Source of the DNA: Ichthyophis bannanicus
Lineage: Eukaryota > Chordata > Amphibia > Gymnophiona > Ichthyophiidae
Direction: 5' to 3'
NCBI GenBank assembly: GCA_033557465.1
Contig: JAWIIG010000038.1
Coordinates: 1,922,001 to 1,986,000, forward strand
Length of the DNA: 64,000 nucleotides
Shown: one piece after another, positions 31,688 through 42,185 of the stretch
Numbering within the stretch: the first letter of the stretch is position 1
Layout: every line of letters starts with the position of its first letter
Notes under the pieces: model-generated
The model's input: the letters and a program-made list of their open reading frames with translations, nothing else
What the model was told of the DNA's origin: nothing
Database searches by the model: none
Made by a program: the position numbers and the translations under genes

Positions 31688-33392
31688 TAACAGGCTGGAC
31701 CCAACGAAAGTGGAATCATACAGACCAATTTCAAGTATCCCCATGCTTGCCAAAGTAATCGAAAAGATAGTACAGCGCCAAATTCAACAGCATATTGAAA
31801 CTGAATCCCCACTGGATCCATCCCAACATGGGTTCAGAGAAGCACACGGGGTGGAAACCCTCCTCACCACCCTATTTGACAACCTAGTCTCTGGAATTGA
31901 CAAAATTCACCAAGGATTCGCCCTCATCTTCCTGGACATCGCAGCGGCCTTCGACTCGGTGAGCCGCGAGATCCTCTTACAATGCCTCAGCGAGAAAGGA
32001 ATACAAGGAACTGCTCTAGACTGGTGCAAATCGTACTTGACTAATAGATGGCAACATGTAAGGTCTGGCTCCACGACCTCAGAATCATTTTTGCAAAACC
32101 AGGGTGTGCCACAGGGTTCGTCACTATCTGCATTGATGTTTAACATCTACATGCAGCCCATATGCACCCTAGTACGCTCGTTCAAGGTCAACTGTCTGGC
32201 CTACGCAGACGATATCCTGCTATACATCCCATTCAGGACCGACCAACCAGACTTCTCCCCTCTAACAAGTTGTTTTGAGGCAGTAGCAGACTGGCTCAAC
32301 ACGCAAAACGTGCGAATCAACTACAGCAAAACAGATGTTCTTTCTATTTCAAGGAACCAGAGCTTCACCCCTCCACCCTCTTTAAAAATCGGCAACACAG
32401 AACTGAAAACTAAGCCCACAATCCGCTACCTTGGCGTTACACTGGACCAACAGCTGGACTTGAAAACCCACATAAAAAACACCGTAAAAACAGTATATCT
32501 GAAAATAAGGACCTTAAAACACCTACGACCACTACTCAACTTCAGCGACTATCGATCAATCTATCAAGCATTAATATTACCACATTTCGACTATGCCACC
32601 GTAATTCTACACGGTCTCCCTCAAGCAACACTAGCACCGCTCCAACTCGCAATGAACACTGCCGCGAGAGTACTAACAGGAGCTTCACGGAGAGAGCATA
32701 TAACTCCAGTCTTGATGAACCTCCACTGGTTACCTGTTCAAGCAAGAACCCTCTACAAAGTACTAACCCTGACCTTCAAAGCCTTAAACACTTGGACCCC
32801 CACAGCCATCAGCAAGATGATACACAACGTACCACATAACAGAAACAGAAGACCCACAATGTAAAACACCCTAGATGTCCCAAAAGCAATGACGAAATGC
32901 ACAAAAGCAACAACGAATAGGGCCTTTACGATTTACGCACCTAGAGCATGGAATGCCCTCTCCACTTATATTCGGAACATCACCGACCTAACCCACTTCA
33001 GGAAGGCATTAAAGCATCATCTGTTCACTATATACTACCCCAAATCCAGCCATAGTAAACATGCATGGTGCTCCTCAGACAATCACCCACTGCACCTAAC
33101 TAATCAGACCCAGCATGAAAAAGGATAATCAGCTTGGTCTCCCAACAGTACTCCCTGAAATAGAATTTAGGCACCCAGTGTAAATAAGATGTAGATAGAC
33201 CCTGCCTGAAAGTAGGTACCAGTGTAAATACGATGTAGATAGTTTCCCCCAGTTACTTCCAAGTTGATCTCCCCGTTCATTGTAAATACAACTCAGAGTG
33301 CCTGCGTTGTATAGTTGATGTTGAATGTAAACCGCACTGATCTAAATAGCGCGGTATAGAAGAAATGTTAAATAAATAAATAAAATAAATAA
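31688..33392 (+). mobile_element. 5'-truncated L2-clade LINE inside the L1
   Basis: Begins within the reverse transcriptase (NRLDPTKVESYRPISSIPML) and runs to the terminal hairpin GTAAACCGCACTGAT ... AGCGCGGTATA near 33327-33360 and an AAATAAATAAA tail. L1 coding sequence is continuous on either side (TTTEE / WKQVQLPG), so the insertion added nothing to the host reading frame except itself. Confidence 0.9.
31690..33128 (+). pseudogene. L2-clade reverse transcriptase, truncated, one premature stop
   Basis: One continuous frame from 31690: YRPISSIPML, LIFLDIAAAFDSV, GVPQGSSLSALMFNI, LAYADDILLY (YADD), YLGVTLDQQL, DYATVILHGLP, LHWLPVQ. A TAA at 32862-32864 follows RRPTM, and the same frame continues TLDVPKAMTKCTKATTNRAF and HFRKALKHHLF to 33128. 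Apart from this stop the piece is well preserved. It lacks the endonuclease and is therefore dead by truncation. Its closest relative here is the copy at 38553-40115, not the intact LINE at 27897. Confidence 0.9.
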
Positions 33393-33545
33393 TGGAAGCA
33401 GGTCCAGTTACCGGGCGTGGAGCAATGGAAGAGCAGGCTGCGTCGGATTGCTGTGATGGAGCAGTTGAAAGCAGTGAGACGCCGGAAGCAAGAGAAGTTT
33501 AACGAGTTGTGGCTTTCTATCCTGGAATATTTGAAGTTGAGATGC
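33393..33545 (+). pseudogene. L1 ORF2, extreme C-terminus
   Basis: Continues the L1 after the second insertion: WKQVQLPGVEQW, AVMEQLKAVRRRKQEKF and ELWLSILEYL, typical of the end of vertebrate L1 ORF2. Confidence 0.85.
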
Positions 33546-34281
33546 CTCTGGATAGGGGGGGAGGGGGGGGGGAAAGGAGGGTAGGTGGGGGAAGAGGGGG
33601 AGGGGAAAAGAGGGGTAACATAATATTGCTTATGTTAGGGGGGTGATCTTGGGGTTGGCGGGAGGTCTAATATGATATATATATATATAATTCTCTCAAA
33701 CAAGGTTGGTTATAAAAGAACAGTTGGAAGACGCATTAGAGTCTCAATTGTTTATTGAGGTCAACTAAGAGGATAGTAAAAACATGTTGAGATAAAAGGT
33801 ACGATAGTAAATATAGGCTTGAAAGATATTGTTATCTTGTTCTGTTAATTCTTTGGGGCTTTTAGAAGCCCATGATATTAATGATAGCTTGCTTTTGCCA
33901 CCCAGCACTTGTACAACTTCTTTAAATGTCGATTTCAATCTGGAAGAGAGAGGCACAAGACATTTTCTGCTGATTGGTGTGTAAGGGCACTTTGACAGGG
34001 CGAGAGTGATGTATAAAGTATCCTACTAGACATATGTTTTGAATATATGCTTACACCTCCATTGCCTCGGAAGAAAGGCCTGGCAATCTACTTCCGGTGA
34101 CATTGCCAAGAAAACCCAGGAGCTTCTGGGTCACCAGGAGTCAGGACTGACTCAAAGGCACACATTTTGACATATTCGTCACCAGATTGTTAAGATATAA
34201 ATGTTGATCAGCTGTGATTTCTTGTAATCAGATGTGCTATGGAAATGTTGACAATAAAAAAAATTTAAATATTAAAAAAAA
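33546..34281 (+). other. L1 3' UTR, with inserted material
   Basis: A G-rich tract at 33556-33645 marks the start of the L1 3' UTR, a common feature of this clade. A (TA)n stretch lies at 33676-33692. The middle (about 33700-34180) is AT-rich and probably an insertion, ending in a dispersed repeat. GACAATAAAAAAAATTTAAAT and a poly-A close the L1. Confidence 0.6.
34069..34170 (+). repeat. dispersed SINE-like repeat
   Basis: GGAAGAAAGGCCTGGCAATC, TACTTCCGGTGACATTGCCA and CACCAGGAGTCAGGACTGAC. The same words occur at 56472-56575, so it is a dispersed family. The wording resembles SINE families with GAAAGGCCTGGCAATCTAC; I recall these only generally and cannot name the family. Confidence 0.6.
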
Positions 34282-34297
34282 AAAATACACATGGGTG
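34282..34297. repeat. L1 target-site duplication, right
   Basis: AAAATACACATGGGTG, identical to 20166-20181; the A residues overlap the poly-A tail. Confidence 0.9.
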
Positions 34298-35060
34298 TAG
34301 ACAGGAGAATAAGAGGCATAGGATCCAAAAGCAGCTTCAAAGAGATGAGTTTTTATCCTGGATTTGAATACAGACCATGGATAGTGCCTGACGTACTGAC
34401 TCAGGTAGTCTATTCCAGGCATATGGTACAGCAAGGTGGAAAGAACAATCTGGATTTGGCAGTAGAAGAGAATGGCATAGATAAAAGTGATTTATTTGCT
34501 GAGCGGAGTTGCTGGAGAGGGGTGTAGGGAGAGATGAGAGAGGAGTACTAGTGAGAAGCCACAGAAGGAATACATTTGTAGGTCAGAACAAGAAGTTTGA
34601 AATGTATTTGGAAATGAATAGGGAGCCAATGACGCGATTTGTGAAGAAGGATTATGTGCGTTTAGCGACACTGGAAAATTAGCTGTGCAGCTGACTTTTC
34701 AACAGATTGAAGGAGAAATAGATGATTCATGGGAGATCAGTCAGGAGCAAGTTACTATAGTCTAGACAGAAGGTGATGAGAAAGTGAATATGGATCTTGG
34801 TAGTGCGTTCTGAGAAGAGATGAATTTTGCTGATATTATAGAGAAAGAAACAACAGGTTTTAGATAGCTACTAGATATGTGCAGAGAAAGAGAGAGAAGA
34901 GTCAAAGATAACCCAAGGATGCCAGCCGAGGAGAGAGGGAGGATGACAGTGCTATCCACGGTAAAGGGAAGGAAAGAAGGGGGGAGGTGGGTTTTGGGGG
35001 AAAGATAAGCTCCGTTTTGGCCATGTTTAGTTTCACATTCACAGTCAAGGAGTCTTCCTT
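34298..35060 (-). pseudogene. old L2 ORF2 C-terminus (right of L1 insertion)
   Basis: On the minus strand the text reads, with many breaks, ILGLSLTLLSLSLHISS near 34900, a TIVTCS-type relic of RLDYCN near 34755, and finally FKSRIKTHLFEAAF at about 34370-34335. These are the L2 blocks LGV-x-DSSLS, LDYCN and the C-terminal FKSRLKTHLF. It is far more decayed than the nested LINEs, consistent with being the oldest layer. The stretch ends upstream near MAKTELI at ~35030. Confidence 0.65.
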
Positions 35061-35929
35061 ATTTTCGAATACATAAAAATTATTTTATGCCTTTAAATCT
35101 GCAAGTTTGCTTGTAAAGAGTCTGGCTTGGCACTGCACAGCTCTCTTTCTTTCACATTTAAGAGATAACATTAGTTTCAGCTGTCATTGCTGATTATAAA
35201 CATAAATGTCCTTTTTCATTTGCAAATCTATTTATGTGATTATTCAGACACTGCAGTCACATTTACTCAAAGAGCATTTTCTTCCCCACAGTTTGCTCTG
35301 AACAGTCATTGTCACTCAATTCTCTTACTGCAAAGCTTCCATTTCATCTCATTTTAAATATAAATCTTCCCTTTCAGTATCACATTTATCAACATTTATT
35401 TATTTATAAAAACTTGCTTAACTGCCTTCAAAAGAATATTGAATCAGAGCAGTTTGCAATAGAAAGTAGCATATAAAATAAAAACAAATTTCATCAATTC
35501 ATTAAAATGAATCATACTAGAGCTTTACAATTTAGACAATTTCATTTTCCCTTATTTGGCGGCTTGACTCCTAATGATAAGGGTCATGGGTGCCATTTTG
35601 AATGCAGCACTGCAATAAGCAAAAGTGACTAGGGATCATTTTTGCTTCTAAGCTGAGGCTCGGACTGGGGGCTGGGTGGCCTCCTGGTAGGACACCAGGA
35701 GGAGACCTTCATTGGGGGGCGGGGCAGCATAAGGGATGGATTGATGTCAGCAGGAACATCACTGGGGGAGGGGGTGTCTTTATGTGGGCAGGCACCAAGA
35801 CGGGGCCTTGAGGTCAGGGGATTTTGGAGATGACGGGGACAGCATCAAATAAGGTAAAAAAAACAAAAAAAAACAAAAAACAGTGCACAGCAAGATAGCT
35901 CACACATTACCAACAGGGACTGTATCACT
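35061..35929. other. unassigned, with one L2-type tail
   Basis: AT-rich at first, then GC-rich (35640-35840). A minus-strand L2-type tail lies at about 35395-35470 (TTTATTTATTTATAAAAACT ... CAGAGCAGTTTGCA). No gene seen. Confidence 0.4.
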
Positions 35930-37175
35930 CTAGGAACATACAAATCTACTGAAAACCTTGCAATAGAAGACACTGCTTACCTACTCTACATTACATAATC
36001 CACCATGCTCAGTTTATATTTAGCAGTATATGCCATGCTTGCTCTCCTCCTGTTAACAACAGCACACAACCCCCCCCCCCACAATACCCCCTCTGCACCC
36101 ACTATCCTGCATACACTCCCCTAACTCACTCACAGCAACACTCATACAGACGCCTCATAACCATACCACACCATTCACGCCTTAACTGTCCTCCAAACAA
36201 CAACACAGTTACTGCAATGCGCACTGATCAGTGAGAAATAAAATTCATACTATTACAGACCTACTCACAGAATACCAGTTAGACTAGGCATACTAGGCAT
36301 TAAAGAAACATGGCTCTCAAACAGATAATGTCCTTCTCAATCAACTTAAAGCAGAAGCCTGCTCACTATTCCACTGCTCATGAAACAACCATAGAGGAGG
36401 AAGGGTACTGCTACTACCCAAGACAAACCTCCAATTCTGTCCCTATCATTGATCAGAATCAGAAACGACCATCTAACCATCAGCCTCCACTACAGAACTC
36501 CCGCCATTACCTCCAATGACCTATCTGGTATAATTGAACACATCACTGAAAACTCCAACGCCAAGAAGGACCATCTCATCCTAGGAGACTTCAATCTCCC
36601 CTCCTTACTTATCAATGTGGCAGAAACCTTCCTCTCAGTCATGGCTTCAATGGACTTCACTCAGAATGTAAGATCCCCCACACACATCAAAGGCAACACC
36701 CATGACCTAAACTTCTCCCCCACCGTCCCAATACATACTAGCCCCCCACACACACTACAAACCTACCCAATACCATGGACCGACCACAGCCTCATCACCT
36801 TCACTCTTCCCCTAAAATCCACAATAACTCAGACAGAACAAAAAGAGACCATGCAATAATTCAGACAATTTAACAAAGAAGCCTTCTTGGAATACACTAC
36901 AAAGAACAAAGATGGACACATCAGAGACAACAATACTGACAGACACCTGGAACAAAGTACATGGAATCACAGCTAAAACACCACCCAATCAACACAAGCT
37001 AACCAAAAAACACCACACCTCCAAAACTCCCGGGTACTCCAGTACACTTTGACAACTAAAACACAAACTAAGACATCTGGAATGGAAATGGCATAAAACC
37101 ACACAAACCAAAGACCGCAACAAATACCTAAAACTACTTCAGAATTACCATGCAACCATAGATAAGGCCAAGAAA
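35930..37175 (+). pseudogene. old L2-clade LINE ORF2, 5' half (endonuclease)
   Basis: The likely start at 36006 reads MLSLYLAVYAMLALLLLTTA, hydrophobic like the start of the intact LINE at 27897. Then come broken endonuclease blocks: GIKETWL near 36295, HLILGDFNLPS near 36570-36605, SPTHIKGNTHDLNF near 36670-36715 and IPWTDHSLI near 36770-36800. The frame then decays through frameshifts to KAKK at 37175, where the DIRS element is inserted. The gene continues at 44438. Confidence 0.8.
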
Positions 37176-37385
37176 GCATAGTTACTCACCTGTAACAGGT
37201 GATCTCCGGGAACAGCAGGAATTTAGTCCTCACATATGGGTATCGTCGGTACCGACGGAGCCTGTGCGGGAACGCTCCCCAGCATCCAATTAGAAAGCTT
37301 TTGGGAGCATCCCACAGCGCCTGCGTGCTGCCTTCCCGCCTTTCCCAACTGCCTCTCTCCAGTTGAGTTTTAAAGCTGAGACAAA
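37176..37385. repeat. DIRS inverted terminal repeat, left
   Basis: Starts GCATAGTTACTCACCTGTAA. From TCTCCGGGAACAGCAGG inward it matches the reverse complement of the right end; shared words include GGTATCGTCGGTACCGACGG and AACGCTCCCCAGCATCCAAT. Contains the palindrome CACCTGTAACAGGTG at its tip. Confidence 0.9.
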
Positions 37386-37450
37386 GAGAGAGAGAGGGAA
37401 AGGAAAGAGATAGATAGAGAGATACAACTCCTAGGGGAGGTTGGTGGGTT

Positions 37451-37547
37451 GTGAGGACTAAATTCCTGCTGTTCCTGGAGATCACCTGTTACAGGTGAGT
37501 AACTATGCTATCTCCAGGAACAAGCAGGAATGTAGTCATCACATATG
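37451..37547. repeat. DIRS internal complementary region
   Basis: 37451-37508 is the reverse complement of the left end (ending GTAACTATGC), with one visible mismatch, and 37509-37547 is the reverse complement of the right end (starting TATCTCCAGGAACAAGCAGG). The junction 37508/37509 therefore shows how the two ends meet in the circle. In DIRS this region templates completion of the ends during replication. Confidence 0.9.
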
Positions 37548-37679
37548 GCGACTCCCTAGCTTTAGGTGCCAGGGAGAGACCCCAGAAGTTGTGTGTCCCT
37601 GAACAGGGCTCCACTTCCCCCAATGGATCTCTGGCATCCTACCAGGGATGGAGGGTAGGAGTTGATTAAGTATGGAACA

Positions 37680-38552
37680 GGTGTTGGAGAACAGCCTGAC
37701 CAAACAAGGCATCCCGGCGGGAGTCCTTGTCCAAGCAGTAATGGTCTGTGAAGGTATGAACCGAGGTCCAAGTGGCTGCTCGACAGATGTCGTCGATAGA
37801 CACAGAGTGCATATAAGCCCATTGAGGCTGCCATGGCTCTCACATTTTGAGCTGTGACATGGCCCTCCAGAAAAAGGTTCTAACTCCGATAGGCGAAGGA
37901 AATACACTGAGCAATCCAGTTAGACAGTGTTCTCTTGGAGACTGGAAGTCCCAAATAAGAAGGATCAAAAGCAACAAAGAGTTGAGAGGACTTTCTATGT
38001 TGCTGTGTTCTTTGTAAGTAAAAGGCTAAAGCTCTTTTACAGTCCAAGGTATGAAGATTCCTCTCTGCATTTGATGCATGAGGTCTTGGAAAAAACACAG
38101 GAAGGTAGACCGCTTGGTTCAGATGAAAAGGCGAGACCACCTTTGGCATAAAGTGTGGATGAGTCCTAAGGACTACCTTGTCATGATGGAACCTTGTATA
38201 AGGTGGATCAGCTACTAGTGCTTGTAACTCACTAATGCGGCATGCTGATGTGATTGCAATGAGAAAGATAACCTTCCAAAAAAAGAATTTCAAGGAGGTA
38301 GTAGCTAAAGGTTCGAAAGGTGGCTTCATGAGCTACCCAAGAACCAGGTTTAAGTCCCATGCCTCCATTGGTGGTCTAATGGGAGGCTTAGTTAAAAGAA
38401 GGCCTCTCATAAATCTTGCTATAAGAGGATGAGAGGAAATAGGCTGTCAATTTAGAGGCTTAAAGGAAGCTGCAATAGCACTCAAATGGACTCTTACTGA
38501 ATTAGTCTTAAGACCTGCATTGGATAAATGAAGGAGATACTCCAGCAATTGA
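37680..38552 (-). pseudogene. DIRS tyrosine recombinase, main part (broken)
   Basis: Reads on the minus strand from QLLEYLLHLSNAGLKTNSVR at 38550, through TSACRISELQAL (38260-38225; first catalytic Arg) to LPVSKRTLSNWIAQCISFAY near 37900, then NVRAMAASMGLYA at 37840-37800, which corresponds to the HxxR region. The segment that should carry the nucleophilic Tyr (near 37760-37735) lies in a different frame from the preceding block, and stops are visible at 38336 and 38445. The N-terminus is separated by the nested LINE and lies at 40116-40290. The enzyme would insert the circular element copy. Confidence 0.8.
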
Positions 38553-40115
38553 GAAGATAACACAAATTCAGATCCAACAACATATAGACACCACATCTCC
38601 ACTAGACCCCAGTCAACATGGCTTCAGAGAAGCTCATGGAGTCGAAACACTGCTGACCTCATTAACCAACACTCTCATCACTGGAATCGACAGCATCAAA
38701 AATGGATTTGCATTAATATTCCTAGACATCTCCGCAGCATTTGATTCAGTGGACCATAACAAACTCCTTACCCTACTCCAATGCAAAGGGATCCAGGGGT
38801 TAGCACTGGATTGGTGTAAATCGTACCTGGAAGAGCGCTGGCAACATGTTCATATGGGAACAAACACCTCAGAACCATTCCAGTTGAAACAAGGAGTCCC
38901 CCAAGGATCCTCCCTCTCGGCGCTACTATTTAATATTTATATGCAGCCGTTATGTGAGATCACACGTTCATTCGGAGTATCCTCTCTAATCTATGCAGAT
39001 GACGTGCTGATTTTCCAAACAATCAACATCACTCTGCCAGATTTCACGGTTCTAGTAGAATGTTTCGATGCAATAGCAGACTGGCTTCTCACACAGAACA
39101 TGAGAATAAACTTAAAAAAAAACGAAGTTTTAATCATCACCAAGAATAAGGAATTCTCACCCCCACCTACCCTAAAAGTACGGGACGCCGAACTTCCAGT
39201 CAAAACCACCTTAAAATATCTAGGTGTAACTCTGGACCATCACCTAAACTTCAAAGAGCACATAAACCGAACAGTAAAAACCATCTACTTTAAGATTAGG
39301 ACCCTCCGACACCTCAAAAACATGCTCGATCCCGACAACTTCCACACCATCTTTCAAGCGATAGTCACTCCCCACTTTGACTACGCAAACATAGTTCTCC
39401 ACGGCCTCCCAAAAAGCACCCTAAACACGCTTCAACTAGCAATGAACACCGCTGCTCGCATCCTCCATGGGGCCTCAAGGAGTGATCATATAACCCCCAT
39501 ATTAAAGGAATTACACTGGCTCCCAATACCTTACAGAATTACATACAAAGCACTACTTACAACATTTAAGGCCATCAATACTTAGCGCCCCCAGCAATCT
39601 GCACACTCCTCACTCACACCCCTAATACCAGATCCAGGAGATCGGTAGCGGCCAATACCCTAACCATCCCAACCGACTCCACAAAGCGTTCAAATGCAAC
39701 CACGGAAAGAGCATTCTCATACTTCGCTCCTAGATGCTGGAACAATCTTCCTCCCTCCATAAGAGCAATCAAGGACCTCAAGCAATTTAGAAAAGCTATA
39801 AAACACCACCTGTTCCTCTTACACTTCTCCCACACCAGTTACCATCTCCTACCCTCTCAACTTTTCCTAAGCCCCCTTTATAAACCAAAATTGATCTGAT
39901 CCATCTATTCTGTATAACAAGAAATTTACCATTGTATATAGTTGTATAATTAAAATGTACAAAGTTTTCCTAAGTTGAATCCTGTTAGATCTCCTGTTAC
40001 ATGTAAGCTCACGACAGCATGTTGCTATCTGTGAGCACTTTATGTTTACTGTAAACCGCGCTGATGAGAAAGAGCGCGGTATATAAGAACATTAAATAAA
40101 TAAATAAATAAAAAT
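38553..40115 (+). mobile_element. 5'-truncated L2-clade LINE inside the DIRS
   Basis: Opposite in orientation to the DIRS genes. Starts at IEKITQIQIQQHI and ends with GTAAACCGCGCTGAT, AGAGCGCGGTATATAAG and AAATAAATAAATAAATAAA at 40080-40115. The DIRS recombinase frame is interrupted between its N-terminus (40116 onward) and QLLEYLL (38550). Confidence 0.9.
38560..39858 (+). pseudogene. L2-clade reverse transcriptase, truncated
   Basis: The frame is open from the 5' junction to 39585: HGFREAHGVETLL, IFLDISAAFDSVDHN (ending at 38760), GVPQGSSLSALLFNIYMQPL, SLIYADDVLIF (YADD at ~38990-39001), LKYLGVTLDHHLN, TPHFDYANIVLHGLP, ELHWLPIPYRI. A TAG closes it at 39583-39585, and the remaining C-terminal words (ERAFSYFAPRCWNNLPP-like, FRKAIKHHLF) continue in another frame to ~39835. 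It is a sister of the copy at 31688-33392. No endonuclease. Confidence 0.88.
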
Positions 40116-40290
40116 GATTCCAGAGGTATCGCAAGGGGGTTAAGACCCTTTTGCGAACATCATATGGTAAACCTTTTCCACTTGAAAGCATAAGAGCGTC
40201 TTGTGGAAGGTTTCCTGGAAGCAAAAAGAATATCTTTTACTTGCTGAGGGATATTAAGATCATGGAGATCTAGGCCTTCAGCAACCAAGC
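40116..40290 (-). pseudogene. DIRS tyrosine recombinase, N-terminal part
   Basis: Minus strand reads LDLHDLNIPQQVKDILFASR then KPSTRRSYAFKWKRF, the typical start of a DIRS recombinase (SAM-like DNA-binding domain), followed by LTPLRYLWNHF-region sequence up to the nested LINE. Confidence 0.8.
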
Positions 40291-42185
40291 CCTGAGATGC
40301 AGAGACTGGGGACTGGGATGCCATAACATTCCATCCTCCCGAGATAGGAGATCTGGAGCAGACCCTAACTCCAGGGAGGGAGCTTGAGAGAGATGTAGAA
40401 GCAGAGGGTACCACACTTGCCGTGGCCAATGTGGAGCTATGAGAATCATATGGCCTCTGTCTCTCTGAAGCTTGAACAGGGTTTTGGGAATTAGGGGAAT
40501 GGGTGGAAAGGTATACAGGAAGTCTTGACCCCAGTAAAGGAGGAAAGCATCCATGGCCTGAGCCCCCTGAGCCGGAATTCTGGAACAGAACCGGGGAAGT
40601 TTGGCATTCCATGGACTTGCAAAGAGGTCTATGTCCGGGGTTCCCCAAAGTTGAAATATCCTGGCCCCCTGGTCTGCATGCAGAGACCACTCGTGTGGAA
40701 GCAGAACTCGACTGAGGTCGGAGTTTTGAATGCCTGGCAGATACACTGCCAGAAGATGAATCTGATGCTCTCTGGTGAGGGCCCATAGTCGCAAAGCTTT
40801 ACTGCAAAGCGACAGAGAGCTTGTTCCCCCCTGCTTGTTCACATAGAACATGGCTACTTGATTGTCCGTATGAATGAGAACTGTCTTGTAGTTAAGCAGG
40901 GTGTGGAACACTCGCAGAGCAAGGAAGATTGCTCTGAGCTCCAAGAGACTGATATGTAGATAACTCTCCAGTGGAAACCAGGTGCCCTGAGTGGAGAGGT
41001 CTTGCAGATGAGCTCCCCAACCCATTGGAGAAGCATCTGTTGTGAGAGTTGCTTGGGGTAAGGGTTGTCGAAAAGGGGACCCCAGCAACAGGTTTTGAGT
41101 GGACTTCCACCATTGGAGGGACAAAATAAGGCGACTTGTGTTTGCTATTTTGTCTGACAGGCATCCTGATGCCTGGGTCCATTGGGTGGATAAAGTCCAC
41201 TGAGCTGCCCTCATATGGAGGCGAGCATAGGGAACCACATGAACAGTAGATGCCATGTGGCCTAGTAGTTGTAACATTTCTCGAGCAGTTAGATGAGGCT
41301 TTAGCACTGCTTGAGAAGCTAACTGCACCAGGCGAAGGCAACGGGCCTGGGGGAGATAGGCCCTTGCCTTTGTGGTATCCAGCAAAGCTCCTATGAACTC
41401 TAAAGACTGAGTGGGAGTTAGACTGGATTTTGGGATGTTTATTACCAGCCCTAAATACTGAAGGATACGCATTGTGCAGGATAGAGACGTCCTGGCTTCT
41501 GACTCTGTTGGGGCTCGAATGAGCCAGTCGTCTAAGTAGGGGAAGACGAATATCCCTAGAGTGCGGAGAAATGCTGCTACAACAGCTATGCATTTCGTGA
41601 ACACCCTTGGTGCTGAGGCCAGGTCAAAAGGAAGCACCCTGTATTGGGTAGTGCTTTCCCTGAAAAAGGAACCGAAGGAACCTTCTGTGAGTTGGATGGA
41701 TGAGAACATGCGTGTACGCATCCTTGAGATCTAGAGAACAAAGCCATTCCTGACTCTGAAGGTATGGCAGCAGAGATCCAAGAGAAATCATTTTGAATTT
41801 CTCCTTGACAAGGAATTTGTTCAGTTCTCTGAGGTCTAAGATAGGTCTGTAACTCCCTGTTTTCTTTGGGATAAGGAAATAAGGGCAATAGAACCCTGTA
41901 CCCTGCTGATGAAGGGGTACTTATTCTATTGCCCCTTGGGCAAGAAGGATAGCGACCTTCTGACCTAACAGGTTGATGAGAGAGGTCGGAGAATTGAACT
42001 GCTTTACTATTGTGTGAGGGGGCATGCTTGAAAAATGAAGCTTGTACCCCTCCTTTATGACGGAGAGTGTCCAATGCTCTGCTGTTATTTGCCCCCATCT
42101 GGGGGCAAAATGACATAACCTTCCTGGAATGGTGGAAAGTTCTGGTCCCCCGAGAACCAGGAAGGCTAAGTTCTCTAGATGAGAG
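40270..42185 (-). pseudogene. DIRS reverse transcriptase and RNase H (frameshifted)
   Basis: The N-terminal part (GTGFYCPYFLIPKKTGSYRP, LDLRELNKFL) lies near 41920-41810 after a stop at ~41921. After a frameshift near 41700 the main frame gives YRVLPFDLASAPRVFTKC, IFVFPYLDDWLIRAP (catalytic YLDD at 41527-41538), and IGALLDTTKARAYLP. RNase H follows with TLTTDASPMGWGAHL (~41045-41000), LLELRAIFLAL and LIHTDNQVAMFYVN. The end includes TPDIDLFASPWNAKLPRFCS, typical of DIRS and related elements. It copies the element RNA; here it is inactive by at least one stop and one frameshift. Confidence 0.88.

Larger units (their letters stand above)
20182..34281 (+). mobile_element. L1/Tx1-like LINE, composite with two nested LINEs
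   Basis: A complete L1-type insertion: 5' UTR 20182-20321, ORF1 20322-21336, ORF2 from 21674, a G-rich 3' UTR and a poly-A end near 34281, flanked by 16-bp duplications. Two younger L2-clade LINEs sit inside ORF2 (24828-31204 and 31688-33392). Without them the element is about 6 kb, normal for L1. The C-terminal ORF2 sequence reads through all three pieces, which proves the order of insertion. Frameshifts and at least one stop make it inactive. Confidence 0.9.

Noticed and set aside
37680..38552. Phage or bacterial integrase contamination
   Set aside because: The tyrosine recombinase lies within a complete DIRS architecture with inverted ends and internal complementary region, inserted in a vertebrate-type LINE.
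41586..42116. A 176-codon minus-strand frame inside the DIRS
   Set aside because: It is a shadow of the reverse transcriptase frame; no domain blocks in this frame.
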